A stretch of DNA of 64,000 nt from Mesorhizobium zhangyense (GCF_011045115.1 NZ_JAAKZG010000001.1:496001-560000); one strand, 5' to 3'; positions 17,828 to 28,000 are shown, counted from the first letter of the stretch. Notes: a model not told the origin generated them from the letters alone. A program made the numbers and translations.

Positions 17828-18883
17828 TTAGTTCGGCCGTTTGAGCGAATAGGTGCTGAAGAACTGCGCCATCAAAATCGACATCAGCACCGTGCCTTGC
17901 ATCAGTACGATCATGGCTTCCGAGATCGAGTAGAAAACCTTCAGGACATTCCCGGCGGTGAACACCGCGCCGAGCGCGAAAGAGACGACGATCACCCACA
18001 ATGGTTTCGCGCGGGCCAGATAGGCGATCACGATCGCGCTGAAGAGATAGCCGTTGCCGACGGACTGGTTGAGGCGGTGCTCCGTCCCTGCCACGATCAT
18101 CATGCCGGCAACGCCTGATAAAGCGCCGGAGAGCAGGACGAGCCCTACGGCTGTTCTGAGCACAGGCAGGCCGGTGGCGAGCGCAGCCTTGGCGTTGAAG
18201 CCTACCGCATCCGCGTAGAAGCCGGCCCGGCTGTGTTCCATGACGAACCAGATGGACAGTGCGATGCCAGCGACCAGGAAGATTCCGGTGTGCAACTGCC
18301 CCCATCCCAGAATAGAAAACCAGCTCGCCTCGGGAAAGGTGGCGGTCACCGGAAAGCTGTTGGCCGGATCTCTCCAGACCCCGAACAGAAGATGCTGCAC
18401 GAGCAGAAACGCGACGCTTCCCAGCAGCAGTGTCGATATAACCTCGTTGACGCCCCATCTGAGTTTCAGGAAAAGCGAAATCGCAATCCAGGCGGCTCCC
18501 GCGAGTGCTGCCAGCACGAACATCGTCGGCAGCCTCAGCGCTTCGGGCCCGATGCCGTTCAGCGCCACCCAGGTCGACGCGATCGCGCCGAGCCACAGCT
18601 GGCCCTCCACGCCGATGTTCCAGAACCGCACGCGCATGGCAACGGCGGAGGCCAGGCCGACGAGCACCAAAGGCAAGGCGGCCGTCGCTGTCTGGGAGAG
18701 ACCATCCGAGGTCAGAAACGTGGCGATCAGGAACTCATCGACAAGGGCGCTCGCCGGCACGCCCGCATGCACGAGCAGCATCGCCGAAACCGTCAGCCCG
18801 ACGAGCAGCCCGCCTGCATAGCTGAGGCTGGTCAACAAGAAGCCGGGATTTTGCCTGCGAACGAGGAAAGCTGTATCAAGCAT
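17828..18883 (-). CDS. Second BMP-type ABC importer, permease subunit 1
   Basis: The 351-residue permease shows the NIGVEGQLWLGAIAS motif near residue 90, GVNEVISTLLL, and NAKAALATGLPV, typical of the YufP/BmpC branch. Its ATG overlaps the ATPase gene end by 8 nt, so translation is probably coupled. Together with the neighbouring permease it forms the membrane domain of the second importer. Confidence 0.9.
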   Translation of the reverse strand: MLDTAFLVRRQNPGFLLTSLSYAGGLLVGLTVSAMLLVHAGVPASALVDEFLIATFLTSDGLSQTATAALPLVLVGLASAVAMRVRFWNIGVEGQLWLGAIASTWVALNGIGPEALRLPTMFVLAALAGAAWIAISLFLKLRWGVNEVISTLLLGSVAFLLVQHLLFGVWRDPANSFPVTATFPEASWFSILGWGQLHTGIFLVAGIALSIWFVMEHSRAGFYADAVGFNAKAALATGLPVLRTAVGLVLLSGALSGVAGMMIVAGTEHRLNQSVGNGYLFSAIVIAYLARAKPLWVIVVSFALGAVFTAGNVLKVFYSISEAMIVLMQGTVLMSILMAQFFSTYSLKRPN

Positions 18884-20429
18884 GGCCTGCTAGAAGGCCT
18901 CCGATCCATTCAGGCGTGACATCGCCGGCCTGACGGCAGCCGACGATCCCTCCTCTGTTCATGACGGCCACCCGATGGGACAGGGACATGACCTCCTGGA
19001 GATCTTCGCTGATCAGCAGGCAGGCCGCGCCGGCTTCCACAGCTCTGCGGATCGCCGATCGGACGAACTCGGTCGCCTTCATGTCCAGCCCGCGGGAAGG
19101 GGAATGCGCGATCAGAACCTTCAGGCCTTGACCCAGTTCCCGCGCCAGTAGGACTTTCTGCGCGTTTCCTCCCGAGAGCAGAGAGGCTGGCCGGTCTGGC
19201 GTCGCGCCGCGGATATCGAATGCATCGATGGCCTCGGCGGCCTTTTCGCGCATCGCCCGCCGTCGCAGGAGAAACGGACCGCCGAAGCTGCCGCCCGGGA
19301 TGGTCGTGAGCGCTAGATTGTCTGCAATGGAAAGCTCCCGGATCAACCCGCTGTCAAAGCGGTCAGAGGGGATGATACGCAGGCCGGCCTCGCGGCGCTT
19401 GCCCGGCCTTGCGGCGGAAATATCCTCGCCGTCGAGCATGATCGCGCCTGCATCGATTTTTTCGAGCCCGAGAAGGCAGGCAACGAGTTCCTCCTGGCCG
19501 TTTCCGCCGACGCCGGCGATGCCGAGGATTTCGCCGGCATGCAGCTCGAAGCCGATATCGTTCAGATTCTGCCTGTGAGCGGTCGCCTGTGCAGAAAGCC
19601 CTTCCACGCGCAAACACACGTCGCCCGGCCGGGATAACGGCCTGCCGGCAACCGTCAAGGCATCGCCGACCATCAACCGCGCCACATCCGCTTCGGTGAC
19701 GTCCGCGACAGGCGCGCCGTCAAGTACTGTCTCGCCGTGCCGCATGATCGTGACCCGGTCGCAGAAAGCGGCAACCTCGCGGAACTTGTGTGTGATCAGA
19801 ACCACGGCGTGACCTTGCCTCGACAACCGTTGCGCGAAGGAGAGGAGCGTGCGCGCTTCCTCGTCGGTCAGCACCGCCGTCGGCTCGTCCATGACCAGAA
19901 TTCGGGCACCCAGAAGCATGACCTTGACGATCTCGGCACGCTGCCTTTCGGCGATCGAAAGGTCTGCCACCTGTCTGTGCGGATCGACGGGCAGGCCAAT
20001 TTCTCGCGACTTGGCGGCAACGATCGCCGCCGCATCGGCCGGCGTTTTCACCTTGGACTTGCGGCCGAGGCCGAGGAGCACGTTCTCGGCAACGGTAAAA
20101 CTCTCGACCAGCCGGAAATGCTGATGCACCATGCCGAGACCAGCGGCGGCGGCTTCCAGCGGGCTGCGCAAACTGATCGCTTCGCCATCGATCGATTGGT
20201 AGCCACCGTCAGCTACATAGACGCCGGCCGCCACGTTCATCAAAGTGGACTTGCCTGCACCGTTCTCACCGACGATGGCATGCACTTCCCCCCATTCGAG
20301 GCGGAAGGACGCATCACGAAGTGCTGCCTTGCCGTCAAACGACTTGCCGATGCCGCGCATTTGCAGTGCCGCCGGTGCGCCCGGCGGTCGTTGCATGTGG
20401 TCGTCTGCTTGCTGCAAAGCTGTCGTCAT
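18876..20429 (-). CDS. Second BMP-type ABC importer, ATP-binding protein (two NBDs)
   Basis: The 517-residue fused ATPase has a canonical first NBD (VGENGAGKST, LSIAERQRAEIVK, ILVMDEPTAVL). The second NBD has the degenerate Walker A GVGGNGQEELV and the signature LSGGNAQKVLLARE. This is the architecture of BMP/sugar-type importers. Its ATG overlaps the TAA of the binding-protein gene by 1 nt (TAATG), so the four genes form a single operon reading from the binding protein to the permeases. Confidence 0.91.
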   Translation of the reverse strand: MTTALQQADDHMQRPPGAPAALQMRGIGKSFDGKAALRDASFRLEWGEVHAIVGENGAGKSTLMNVAAGVYVADGGYQSIDGEAISLRSPLEAAAAGLGMVHQHFRLVESFTVAENVLLGLGRKSKVKTPADAAAIVAAKSREIGLPVDPHRQVADLSIAERQRAEIVKVMLLGARILVMDEPTAVLTDEEARTLLSFAQRLSRQGHAVVLITHKFREVAAFCDRVTIMRHGETVLDGAPVADVTEADVARLMVGDALTVAGRPLSRPGDVCLRVEGLSAQATAHRQNLNDIGFELHAGEILGIAGVGGNGQEELVACLLGLEKIDAGAIMLDGEDISAARPGKRREAGLRIIPSDRFDSGLIRELSIADNLALTTIPGGSFGGPFLLRRRAMREKAAEAIDAFDIRGATPDRPASLLSGGNAQKVLLARELGQGLKVLIAHSPSRGLDMKATEFVRSAIRRAVEAGAACLLISEDLQEVMSLSHRVAVMNRGGIVGCRQAGDVTPEWIGGLLAGHA

Positions 20430-21544
20430 TACTTTGCCGGCATGGTTCCGATGACGCCGTCGACGAAATAGTCCATCGACCAGAGTGCCGCATCGTCGAC
20501 CTTCCCGCCGGCATCGACGACGACTGTGCCGTCCTGCTTTTTCAGGAGGCCCTGGAACGGATCGAGCTTGCCTGCGATGATGTCCTGTTTCGCGGCCTCG
20601 ATCTTTGCCTTGGTCTCCTCCGAAACCGTGGGACCAAAGGGAGCAAGCTCGACCACGCCGGTTTCGAGGCCTTCGAAGGCACCGAATTCCTCAGGCTTCC
20701 AGCTGCCGTCGATGATCTCCTTGATCGTCGGCACAAGGTACTTTTCCCAGCGGAAGACGACGGAGGTCTGGATCGTCTTGGGCGCGGCATGCGACATGTC
20801 GAGCTGGAAGCCTACAGATGGCACGCCGGCCTTTTCGGCCGCGTCAAGTGCGGAGGTTGCGCTCAGATTGGTGGCGAGCACGTCGGCCTTCTGGTCGAGA
20901 ATAGCCTGCGCGATCTGCCCTTCCTTCACCGGATCCCACCAGGAGTTGGCGAAGACTGCGACCGTCTCGATCGCAGGATCGACCGAGCGGGCGCCGAGCG
21001 CGAAACTGTTGATATCCCAGTTCACCACGCCGACCGGAAATCCGGCGAGGATGCCGATCTTCTTCGTCTTCGTCGCCTGGCCTGCCGCGATGCCTGCCAG
21101 GTACCAGCCCTGGTAGGTGCGGGCATAAAAGCTTTCCATGTTGGGCCCGTTCTCCGTGCCCGAGGCACTGAGAAACGCCACGTTCGGATAGGCCTTGGCC
21201 GCTTCGGCCATCGGGGCGCTATAGCCATAGGTGGTGCCGATAATGATGTTGAAGCCGCGCTTGACGTAGAGATCGATCGCCGCGCGTAGCTTCGTGGCCT
21301 CTTCCGGAATGTTTTCCGTCACCGCGACGGGCACCTTAAGCTGCTCCTCCACGGCCTTGCGGCCCGCCTCGAGTGCCTCGTTCCATCCGCCGTCCTGCGC
21401 CGAACTTGCGTAGATGAACGCGACCTTGGGCGCGCCTTCCAGCGTAAAGGCATAAGCGCCCGAGGCGGCACAGGAAGCGAGAACTGCGGCCGTTGCCGCG
21501 AACAGACGAGCTGAAGCGGACGGCTTCGTGTTGCGCTCTTTCAT
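20429..21544 (-). CDS. Second BMP-family substrate-binding protein
   Basis: The 371-residue protein has a signal peptide (residues about 1-30, ending ASGAYA) followed by the BMP pattern: PKVAFIYASSAQDGGWNEALEAG, GTTYGYSAPM, SASGTENGPNMESFYARTYQG, and GFPVGVVNWDINSFALGARS. It starts the second importer operon. The ATG at 21544 follows an AGGGG ribosome site with good spacing; an in-frame ATG at 21694 would add 50 residues encoded by the A-rich leader and is rejected. Purine-nucleoside-like ligands are the family norm, but association with a 2OG oxygenase and LysR regulator suggests a specialised compound (inference). Confidence 0.9.
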   Translation of the reverse strand: MKERNTKPSASARLFAATAAVLASCAASGAYAFTLEGAPKVAFIYASSAQDGGWNEALEAGRKAVEEQLKVPVAVTENIPEEATKLRAAIDLYVKRGFNIIIGTTYGYSAPMAEAAKAYPNVAFLSASGTENGPNMESFYARTYQGWYLAGIAAGQATKTKKIGILAGFPVGVVNWDINSFALGARSVDPAIETVAVFANSWWDPVKEGQIAQAILDQKADVLATNLSATSALDAAEKAGVPSVGFQLDMSHAAPKTIQTSVVFRWEKYLVPTIKEIIDGSWKPEEFGAFEGLETGVVELAPFGPTVSEETKAKIEAAKQDIIAGKLDPFQGLLKKQDGTVVVDAGGKVDDAALWSMDYFVDGVIGTMPAK

Positions 21545-21550
21545 TTCGTG

Positions 21551-21590
21551 GTTCCCCTTTGTTTTTCTTTGTTTTTCTTTGATTTTCTCA
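21551..21590 (-). repeat. A-rich decamer repeats in the leader of the second BMP operon
   Basis: On the mRNA strand the leader carries AAAGAAAAAC twice in tandem (complement at 21561-21580). An imperfect third unit, AAAGGGGAAC, contains the ribosome-binding site, and a partial copy lies on the other side. The unstructured A-rich stretch could act as a translation enhancer or a protein-binding leader; no stem-loop is evident. Confidence 0.6.
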
Positions 21591-21681
21591 GCCGAAAGCA
21601 TGCCGCGTCCGCGCGGCTTCCCTGCACGGTGACGGTTGCCGCCGGAGCGTCTTTTTTGATTTGGCAAAAGCGAATTGGCTC

Positions 21682-21760
21682 TTGTGCAGCGCATAACAGC
21701 CGATTACGTTCGTTCATGCAACAAAAATAATCATGCCTGTTTTTTGGGCATTTTGTGCAG
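21682..21760. promoter_or_regulatory. Direct repeat TTGTGCAG in the divergent lysR/importer intergenic region
   Basis: TTGTGCAG occurs at 21682-21689 and again at 21753-21760 in the 232-nt gap between the divergent binding-protein and LysR genes. LysR-type regulators commonly bind two sites in such a gap. The copies do not form the classical T-N11-A palindrome, so assignment as the operator is tentative. Confidence 0.3.
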
Positions 21761-21776
21761 AAATGTGAACGATCAA

Positions 21777-22736
21777 ATGAACACCGATGCGCTGGCATCA
21801 TTTGTCAAAATTGCAGAACTGCGGTCATTGTCCGCTGCGGCGAAGCTGTACGGCCTGCCGAAATCCACGCTCAGTCTCCGGCTGAAGCAGCTTGAAGACG
21901 ATCTGAAAGTCGCTCTCTTCGAGCGCTCCGGGCGTGTGCTGTTGCTGACTGACGCAGGACAGACCCTGCTCGGGCATGCCCGGCAGATTCTGCAAGGCTG
22001 TGATGCGGCGCGTGCCGCCGTGACGGAACTGAGCGACGACGTGACCGGAACCTTGCGGATCGGCGCAACGGGCGAGTTCGGAACGGCCTACTACACGCAG
22101 ATGCTCATGGCGTTCAGAAAGCTCTATCCCAAGGTGGAAATCGAGCTCACCTTCTTTTCGCCGCACGTTCTCTACGCGCAGGAGAGCCTCGACATGCTCG
22201 ACGCGGTGATTTCATGGGACGAGGGCATCGAAGGTGGCGAAACGCTCTCGACCGCGAAATTCGCACTCTTCGCCAGCAGGAACTATGTCGAGCGCGCCGG
22301 GATGCCGCGAAAACCTGCCGATCTGGTGGACCACCAGGGCATCGTCTATCGCACCTCGGCGGGCTTGCAGCACTGGCGGCTGCAGAAGGGTGCCGCGCAG
22401 GAAAGCATCCTGCCGCGCAGCAACCTGATCGCCAACGACTACTGGACGATCAAGTACTTCGCCGTTGCGGGCGAGGGCATCGCTTATCTGCCGCACTTCT
22501 TCACCACGATCGAGTGCGAACGCGGTCACCTCATTCCGCTGCTCGACACATGGGAGTCTGCGGAAAAGCGCGTCAGCATCCGCATATCGCGCCCGCACGC
22601 TCCGTCACGCAAGATGGCCGCATTCATGGACGTCTGCGGCCGCTACTTCTCGCCCGGCTTCGTTTTCACGGGGCCGCGCTACTACGTCGAGACAATCTTC
22701 GATGAAAGCCAGCAAGAAAAGGGAACAGAAAAATGA
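21777..22736 (+). CDS. LysR-family transcriptional regulator
   Basis: The 319-residue protein has a typical LysR N-terminal winged HTH (LASFVKIAELRSLSAAAKLYG, PKSTLSLRLKQLEDDL, LFERSGRVLLLT; residues about 5-65), a linker helix, and a periplasmic-binding-protein-like effector domain. It is divergent from the second BMP importer, and its TGA overlaps the ATG of the downstream dioxygenase gene (ATGA). It therefore most likely controls both units in response to the imported compound or its product. The start is uncertain: ATG 21777 gives the family N-terminus, and a GTG at 21765 is an alternative. Confidence 0.88.
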   Translation: MNTDALASFVKIAELRSLSAAAKLYGLPKSTLSLRLKQLEDDLKVALFERSGRVLLLTDAGQTLLGHARQILQGCDAARAAVTELSDDVTGTLRIGATGEFGTAYYTQMLMAFRKLYPKVEIELTFFSPHVLYAQESLDMLDAVISWDEGIEGGETLSTAKFALFASRNYVERAGMPRKPADLVDHQGIVYRTSAGLQHWRLQKGAAQESILPRSNLIANDYWTIKYFAVAGEGIAYLPHFFTTIECERGHLIPLLDTWESAEKRVSIRISRPHAPSRKMAAFMDVCGRYFSPGFVFTGPRYYVETIFDESQQEKGTEK

Positions 22737-23794
22737 AGGTACTTGAAACCGGCAACGGCGCGCGTGCAATGAAGGGGGGAGGGCTCGACCCGCAGCGCGT
22801 CAGCTTCGACAAGATCCCGATCATCGACCTTGAGCCCATGTTCACGGGCGACGAGGCCGCCCGGCAAAAGCTCGCCCAGGAACTGCGCAAGGCCTGCACG
22901 GAAGTCGGCTTCCTCTATATCAAGAACCATCACGTTCCAAAGGACGTCATCGATGTCACCTTTGGGGTTGCGGAGGCGTATTTCGCCGAGCCCGACGACG
23001 TGAAGATGGAGAACCACGTTTCCAAGTCGAAGAACAATCGCGGTTATGCGGCGCTGCTGGAGGAGAATACGGACCCGACCGCGCGCGGCGACCTGCACGA
23101 ATCCTATGATATTGCGCTCGACGTTCCCGCCGACGATCCCGACGTGAAAGCCGGCAAGGTGCTCTACGGTCCCAACCAGTGGCCGGCGGGCAAGCCGGAA
23201 TTCCGAAAGGCGCTGGAAACCTACCATGCCGAGATGCTGACGCTGAGCGGCCGTCTGCTCCATGCCTTTGCTCTGGCTCTCGATCTGGAGGAGACGTATT
23301 TCGACCAGCTGGTCGGCAAGCCGCTCGCGACTTTGCGGGTGCTGCACTATCCGCCGCAGTTTGGCGAGATCGATGACCGCCAGATCGGCATCGGGGCACA
23401 TTCGGACTACGAGTGCTTCACGATCCTGGCCCAGAAGGAAGGCATTTCAGCCTTGCAGGTATTGAATGCGGCCGGCGAGTGGATTGCGGCTGACCCAATT
23501 CCCGGTTGCTTCGTGGTCAACGTGGGAGATCAGATGGCGCGCTGGACGAATGATCTCTTCGCCTCAACCGTCCACCGCGCTGTCAACCGCTCCGGCAAGG
23601 AACGCTATTCGATCCCATTCTTCTTCGGTCCGAACTACGATGCCCTAATCGAGGTGCTTCCCAGTTGCATCGATGAGGCTCACCCCGCGAAGTACCCCCC
23701 GATCACCTCGGGCGAGTACGTCAACGGCCGCTTCATGGCGACATTTGCGCACTATGCCGCGCAAAGCGAAGCCAACGCCGATACTGCGACCTAA
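22733..23794 (+). CDS. Isopenicillin-N-synthase-family 2OG-Fe(II) dioxygenase
   Basis: The 353-residue protein has the DIOX_N region (IPIIDLEPMF; EVGFLYIKNHHVP, residues 28-69) and the 2OG-FeII_Oxy core. Iron ligands are His223 and Asp225 (GAHSDYECFT) and His281 (STVHRAVN); Arg291 and Ser293 (RYS) form the 2-oxoglutarate-binding motif. Relatives hydroxylate or desaturate small molecules rather than make penicillin. It overlaps the lysR stop by 4 nt and stands divergent from a BMP-type importer, so its substrate may be what the importer brings in (inference). Confidence 0.87.
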   Translation: MKVLETGNGARAMKGGGLDPQRVSFDKIPIIDLEPMFTGDEAARQKLAQELRKACTEVGFLYIKNHHVPKDVIDVTFGVAEAYFAEPDDVKMENHVSKSKNNRGYAALLEENTDPTARGDLHESYDIALDVPADDPDVKAGKVLYGPNQWPAGKPEFRKALETYHAEMLTLSGRLLHAFALALDLEETYFDQLVGKPLATLRVLHYPPQFGEIDDRQIGIGAHSDYECFTILAQKEGISALQVLNAAGEWIAADPIPGCFVVNVGDQMARWTNDLFASTVHRAVNRSGKERYSIPFFFGPNYDALIEVLPSCIDEAHPAKYPPITSGEYVNGRFMATFAHYAAQSEANADTAT

Positions 23795-23809
23795 GCTGAT
23801 AATCGTTAC

Positions 23810-23837
23810 ATGCGCGGCCGTTCCTATGGCCGCGCAT
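23810..23837. terminator. Hairpin between convergent dioxygenase and purC genes
   Basis: A perfect 10-bp stem (ATGCGCGGCC at 23810-23819 with GGCCGCGCAT at 23828-23837) and an 8-nt loop lie in the 54-nt gap between two convergent genes. The T-run after the stem is weak (CGAAATTT), so it may be a bidirectional terminator of modest strength or an mRNA 3'-end stabiliser. Confidence 0.6.
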
Positions 23838-23848
23838 CGAAATTTGCC

Positions 23849-24790
23849 TTAAAAATAGCGCTTAAGGTTCGCGCGGATGCGATCCAGCACGGTGTGCCCG
23901 GAAACATCAGGCACGAATTTATTGCCGGTGATCGTCTCATAGGCCTGCGTGTAGACCGCCGAGGCCTGTTGAACTATCTCGTCGGGAATCTTCGGGATCG
24001 GCTCCTTGTAGGGATCGCACCGCGCCGAGACCCACGACCTTATGAAATCCTTGTCGAAGCTCTCCGGCCGGCTGCCGCTTGCCAGTGCCTGTTCGTAGCT
24101 CGCCGCGATCCAGTAGCGGCTGCTGTCGGGCGTGTGGATTTCATCGGCCAGGATTATGTTGCCGTTCTTGTCGGAGCCGAATTCATATTTGGTGTCGGCA
24201 AGGATGAGGCCGCGTTCGGCGGCGCGCGCCTGGCCCCGGTCGAACAGCTGCAAGGCGTAATTCGACACGGTGTCCCACTGCGCCTGCGTGAGAAGACCCT
24301 GCTCTATGATCTCGGCCTCGGACAGTGGCTCATCATGACCCCCGTCGAAAGCCTTGCTCGTCGGTGTGATGATCACTTCCGGTAGCTTCTCGTTGTCGCG
24401 CAACCCGTCCGGCAGGGTGATCCCATACATGCCCCGCTCGCCCTTCCTGTATTTGGTCAGGATCGAGGTGCTGGTAGTCCCCGCCAGATAGCCGCGTACG
24501 ACGATCTCGACAGGCAGGATGTCGAGCCGAGTGCCGACGACAACGTTTGGGTCGGGATATTCGAGGACATGGTTCGGGCAAATATCGGCAGTTTCCTCGA
24601 ACCAGTATCGAGCTGTCTGCGTCAGGATTTCTCCCTTGAACGGGATCGAGGTCAGAATGGTGTCGAAGGCGCTGAGACGGTCCGTGGCGATGATGATGCG
24701 GCGCCCGTCCGGCAAGTCGTAGTTTTCGCGGACTTTACCCTGATAGCAGCCCGGCAATTCGGGGATGAAAGCATCGGACAGGACGCGCAT
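23849..24790 (-). CDS. purC: Phosphoribosylaminoimidazole-succinocarboxamide synthase
   Basis: The 313-residue SAICAR synthase joins aspartate to CAIR in purine synthesis. Motifs are [11 protein letters not shown] (ATP site), [29 protein letters not shown] and [13 protein letters not shown]. It belongs to the longer PurC type (about 300 residues) rather than the short form of about 240 residues; rhizobia commonly carry both, so another purC may lie elsewhere. The ATG at 24790 matches the family N-terminus. It is monocistronic and borders the accessory island. Confidence 0.93.
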   Translation of the reverse strand: MRVLSDAFIPELPGCYQGKVRENYDLPDGRRIIIATDRLSAFDTILTSIPFKGEILTQTARYWFEETADICPNHVLEYPDPNVVVGTRLDILPVEIVVRGYLAGTTSTSILTKYRKGERGMYGITLPDGLRDNEKLPEVIITPTSKAFDGGHDEPLSEAEIIEQGLLTQAQWDTVSNYALQLFDRGQARAAERGLILADTKYEFGSDKNGNIILADEIHTPDSSRYWIAASYEQALASGSRPESFDKDFIRSWVSARCDPYKEPIPKIPDEIVQQASAVYTQAYETITGNKFVPDVSGHTVLDRIRANLKRYF

Positions 24791-25004
24791 GTGATTTTTC
24801 TGCCTTCCGGAAAGCGGGGAACGCCGTCGCATACACCTTCGGTCGTGACCATATCAATCAGGAAAAGCCATTCGCAGGACAAGACGAACAACAGCTTTGA
24901 TCGATGCCGCTGTCTGTCGGCCTATTACAGTTCTGCTTGCAAGCATTCATTCGTGCGAGCAAAGTAAACCATCTGCAAATTCCGACTTCATAGCAGAAAT
25001 TCTG

Positions 25005-25033
25005 TTGTCGACGTCAAACTGTGACGAAATACT
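25005..25033 (+). promoter_or_regulatory. Candidate sigma-70 promoter of the YcaO-TfuA operon
   Basis: TTGTCG (25005-25010) and AATACT (25028-25033) are separated by 17 nt and lie about 24 nt before the first gene's ATG. The -35 matches well and the -10 matches four of six consensus bases. The rest of the 266-nt gap between purC and this operon holds no gene that I can support. Confidence 0.35.
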
Positions 25034-25056
25034 ACGAATGATGGTGTCATATCTGA

Positions 25057-28000
25057 ATGCATCCGCTGTGGTTGAATGGAGACGATCCCCGCATCGAACT
25101 CTCCGGCGAGAGACGGCAAGTAACGGCTCTGTTTTATGACATCGTTGGATCGACGGAGATGCTTGAAAGGAGCGACCCGGAAGACTTTTCGAATATTGTC
25201 AGCGTGTTCCACAGGACGGCGATGGCGATCATACAGGAGAATAACGGGTATCTTCACCAGGAGCTGGGGGACGGCGGATGTAGCTATTTCGGATATCCCA
25301 TGCAGTTCGAGGATGCTGCCGAAAAGGCAGTTCGGGCGGCGTTGGCGTTGGTTGAAAGATGCGGCAGACCACGCAAAGGACGAGAGCCCGGCGTGAAACT
25401 TCGCGTCGGCGTTGCCACCGGCATGGTTGTGATTTCCGCCGATGGGCGAGAAATAATAGGAACGGCTCCGGTACTGGCCGCGCGGCTGCAGGCGGAGGCT
25501 CACCCGAATTCCATTTTCGTTTCGGATTCAACCTATCAACTCACCCGTGGAAGTTTCGAATACGGTTTCATCAAACATGCCCGTCTAAAGGGATTCAGCG
25601 AGCCGGTCCCTCTCTGGCAGGTATCGGGAACGCGTTCCGGCCAGGACCGCTTTTCGATTTCCAGGCGCCCGGAAGCACCGCTGCAGGGACGGAGCGCCGA
25701 ATTGGGCGTTTTGCGGCGCGCATGGGGCAAAGCCTGCTCCGGCAGAGGGCATTCCTTGGTGATCGTGGGTGATGGCGGGATAGGCAAGTCCCGTCTCGTT
25801 GCCGAACTGCGGCGCGAAATCGGTATGAACAACTCCGGTGAGGAGCGTGTTCTCCAATGCCACCTGCGCCTGACCAACCGGCCATTGCACCCGCTTCTCA
25901 ACTATCTGGAGACGCTTTTGGGCAGCGAGGCATTGATCGAAAGGGATGCCTCCGCTTTTTGTGACAGGCTGGCGGCCATCGGCATTTCGGTCAGCAAGGA
26001 AATTGCCCGTCCGCTTGTTGCATTTGCGGCCGCAAAGACACGGCAAGCAACCGGCTATCTTCAGTCATCCGACAAATCGGCCCGGCGTTTCCGGGAACAG
26101 GTCATCGCTGCGGCTGCCGAACTGCTGTTCGTTTTTGCCGACAGCAAGCCTCAGTTGCTCGTTTTCGAGGATGTTCACTGGGCCGACAGCATGACATCGG
26201 AGTTGATCGACCGCCTGAGCGAAGGCTGCCGGAACCGCGCCATGCTGATCGTCGCAACGTCGCGGCGCCTGGCTGCCGGGAATGACGATCGAGAGCGTTT
26301 CTCCACAACGGTGCGCCTTTCCGGGTTGACCGCCGGCGCGATGACAGACTTGCTGGTTTCGCTGTGGAAGGGGCCTCTCCCGGCAGGGCTGGCACAGTTC
26401 ATTCTCGATAAGAGCGACGGCGTTCCGCTCTTTGCCGAAGAGCTGGCGATGTTTCTTCAGCGCAGGGCCGCAGCCGGCACGACGGCGGCGGATTGGAACA
26501 ATCTGCTGAACAAGAGCGGCATCACATCCCTGAACGATTTGCTGTCGGCCCGCCTCTCGGATGTCGGCAACACCCGCCGCACTGCCCAATTGGCCAGTGT
26601 CATAGGCCGGGAATTTGGCATGTCCTTTCTCACGCGGCTCCTGGGGCCCGAAAAAGCTGTCGATAATACGGACGCGGAACTCACCGAACTCGTCGCACAC
26701 GGCATTCTTGAAACGAAGACCTCGGCACAAGGAACGATTTACAGGTTTCGCCACTCGCTTCTCCAGGAGGCGGCATACGCAAGTTTACTGCGGACTGATT
26801 GCCGCCAAATGCATACCCGCATCGCAGGTCTTCTGACCGGCGGAGAGTCGACCGGCATGGCGCACGAACTTGCTGCCTGGCATTGTGCACAGGCCGGCAT
26901 GCATCTGGATGCCGCCGCCTATGCAACAAAGGCTGCAGAAGCTTGCATGATCAGGTCGGCAATGTCTGAAGCCGACACATTGCTGACTATGGCTGAAGAA
27001 CAGCTGGCGCGGGTTTCCAAGAGACAGAAAAAAACTGAACTTCAGCTGGATGTCCTGGAACTTCGCGGTGTCGTCTCCGCGGCATTGTCGGGAGAAGGCT
27101 CGCAGCAGACACGCCGCATCTACGAGAGAGCGCTGTCTATCTATCGAAAGCAGGGGGGAGGCGACCCTGGAAGGCGCTTTGCGCTATATTGGGGCTGGTG
27201 GTTTACAGCACCCAATGTAACCGCCCAGCGAGCACGCGCGCAGACACTGCTTAACGACATGGGGGAAGCGCAGGATCCCGAGGTCCGACTGCAGTCGTTT
27301 CATTGTGCATGGGCAACAAATTTCAACGCAGCTCAACACGAGTTCTGCCTCAGCTGCGTGGCAAAGGGCCTTGAACTGTATGACGCCGGACGCGCGCTTC
27401 GTAACCGCACAATCTATGGCGGGCATGATGCCAAAGTGTGCGGGTTAGGGGAGAAGGCACTCTCCCTCTCGTTCATGGAGGACCTTCCCGGTTCCGAGCG
27501 GGCGATAAAGGCGTGTTTGAGCGCTGCAGAAGAGACCGATCACGTCGGCAGCCTTCTGCATGCCCTGTATTACGCGGTCGTCCAGGGACGGTGCCAGGGC
27601 CGGCACGATGACGTCCTTCGGTTGACCAACCGTATGAAGGACCTTGCCGATCGGCATTCCATGGCCGCCAGCAGGGCGAAAGCGGATATGTTCGGTGGCT
27701 GGGCCGAGGCTCTTTCCGGCTCCTTCGAAGCCGGAATCCGACGGTTCCACGAAGGCCTTGGGCTGCAGGAGAAAATCGGGACGGACGACAACATCTCCAT
27801 ACAACTGGATATGCAGTCGGAACTGCTGGAGCGGGCTGGGCTGAGGGCCGAAGCCCTCAACGCCCTGGAAAGGGGCGTTGCCGAGAGCGTGAAGGGCGGA
27901 CAGTTTTTCTGGCTGCCTGAACTCTACAGGCGCCGCGCCAAGCTTCGTGCGGCCGACGGAGCCAATCCAGCCGCGACAAGGCGTGATCTCAAGCGTGCAT

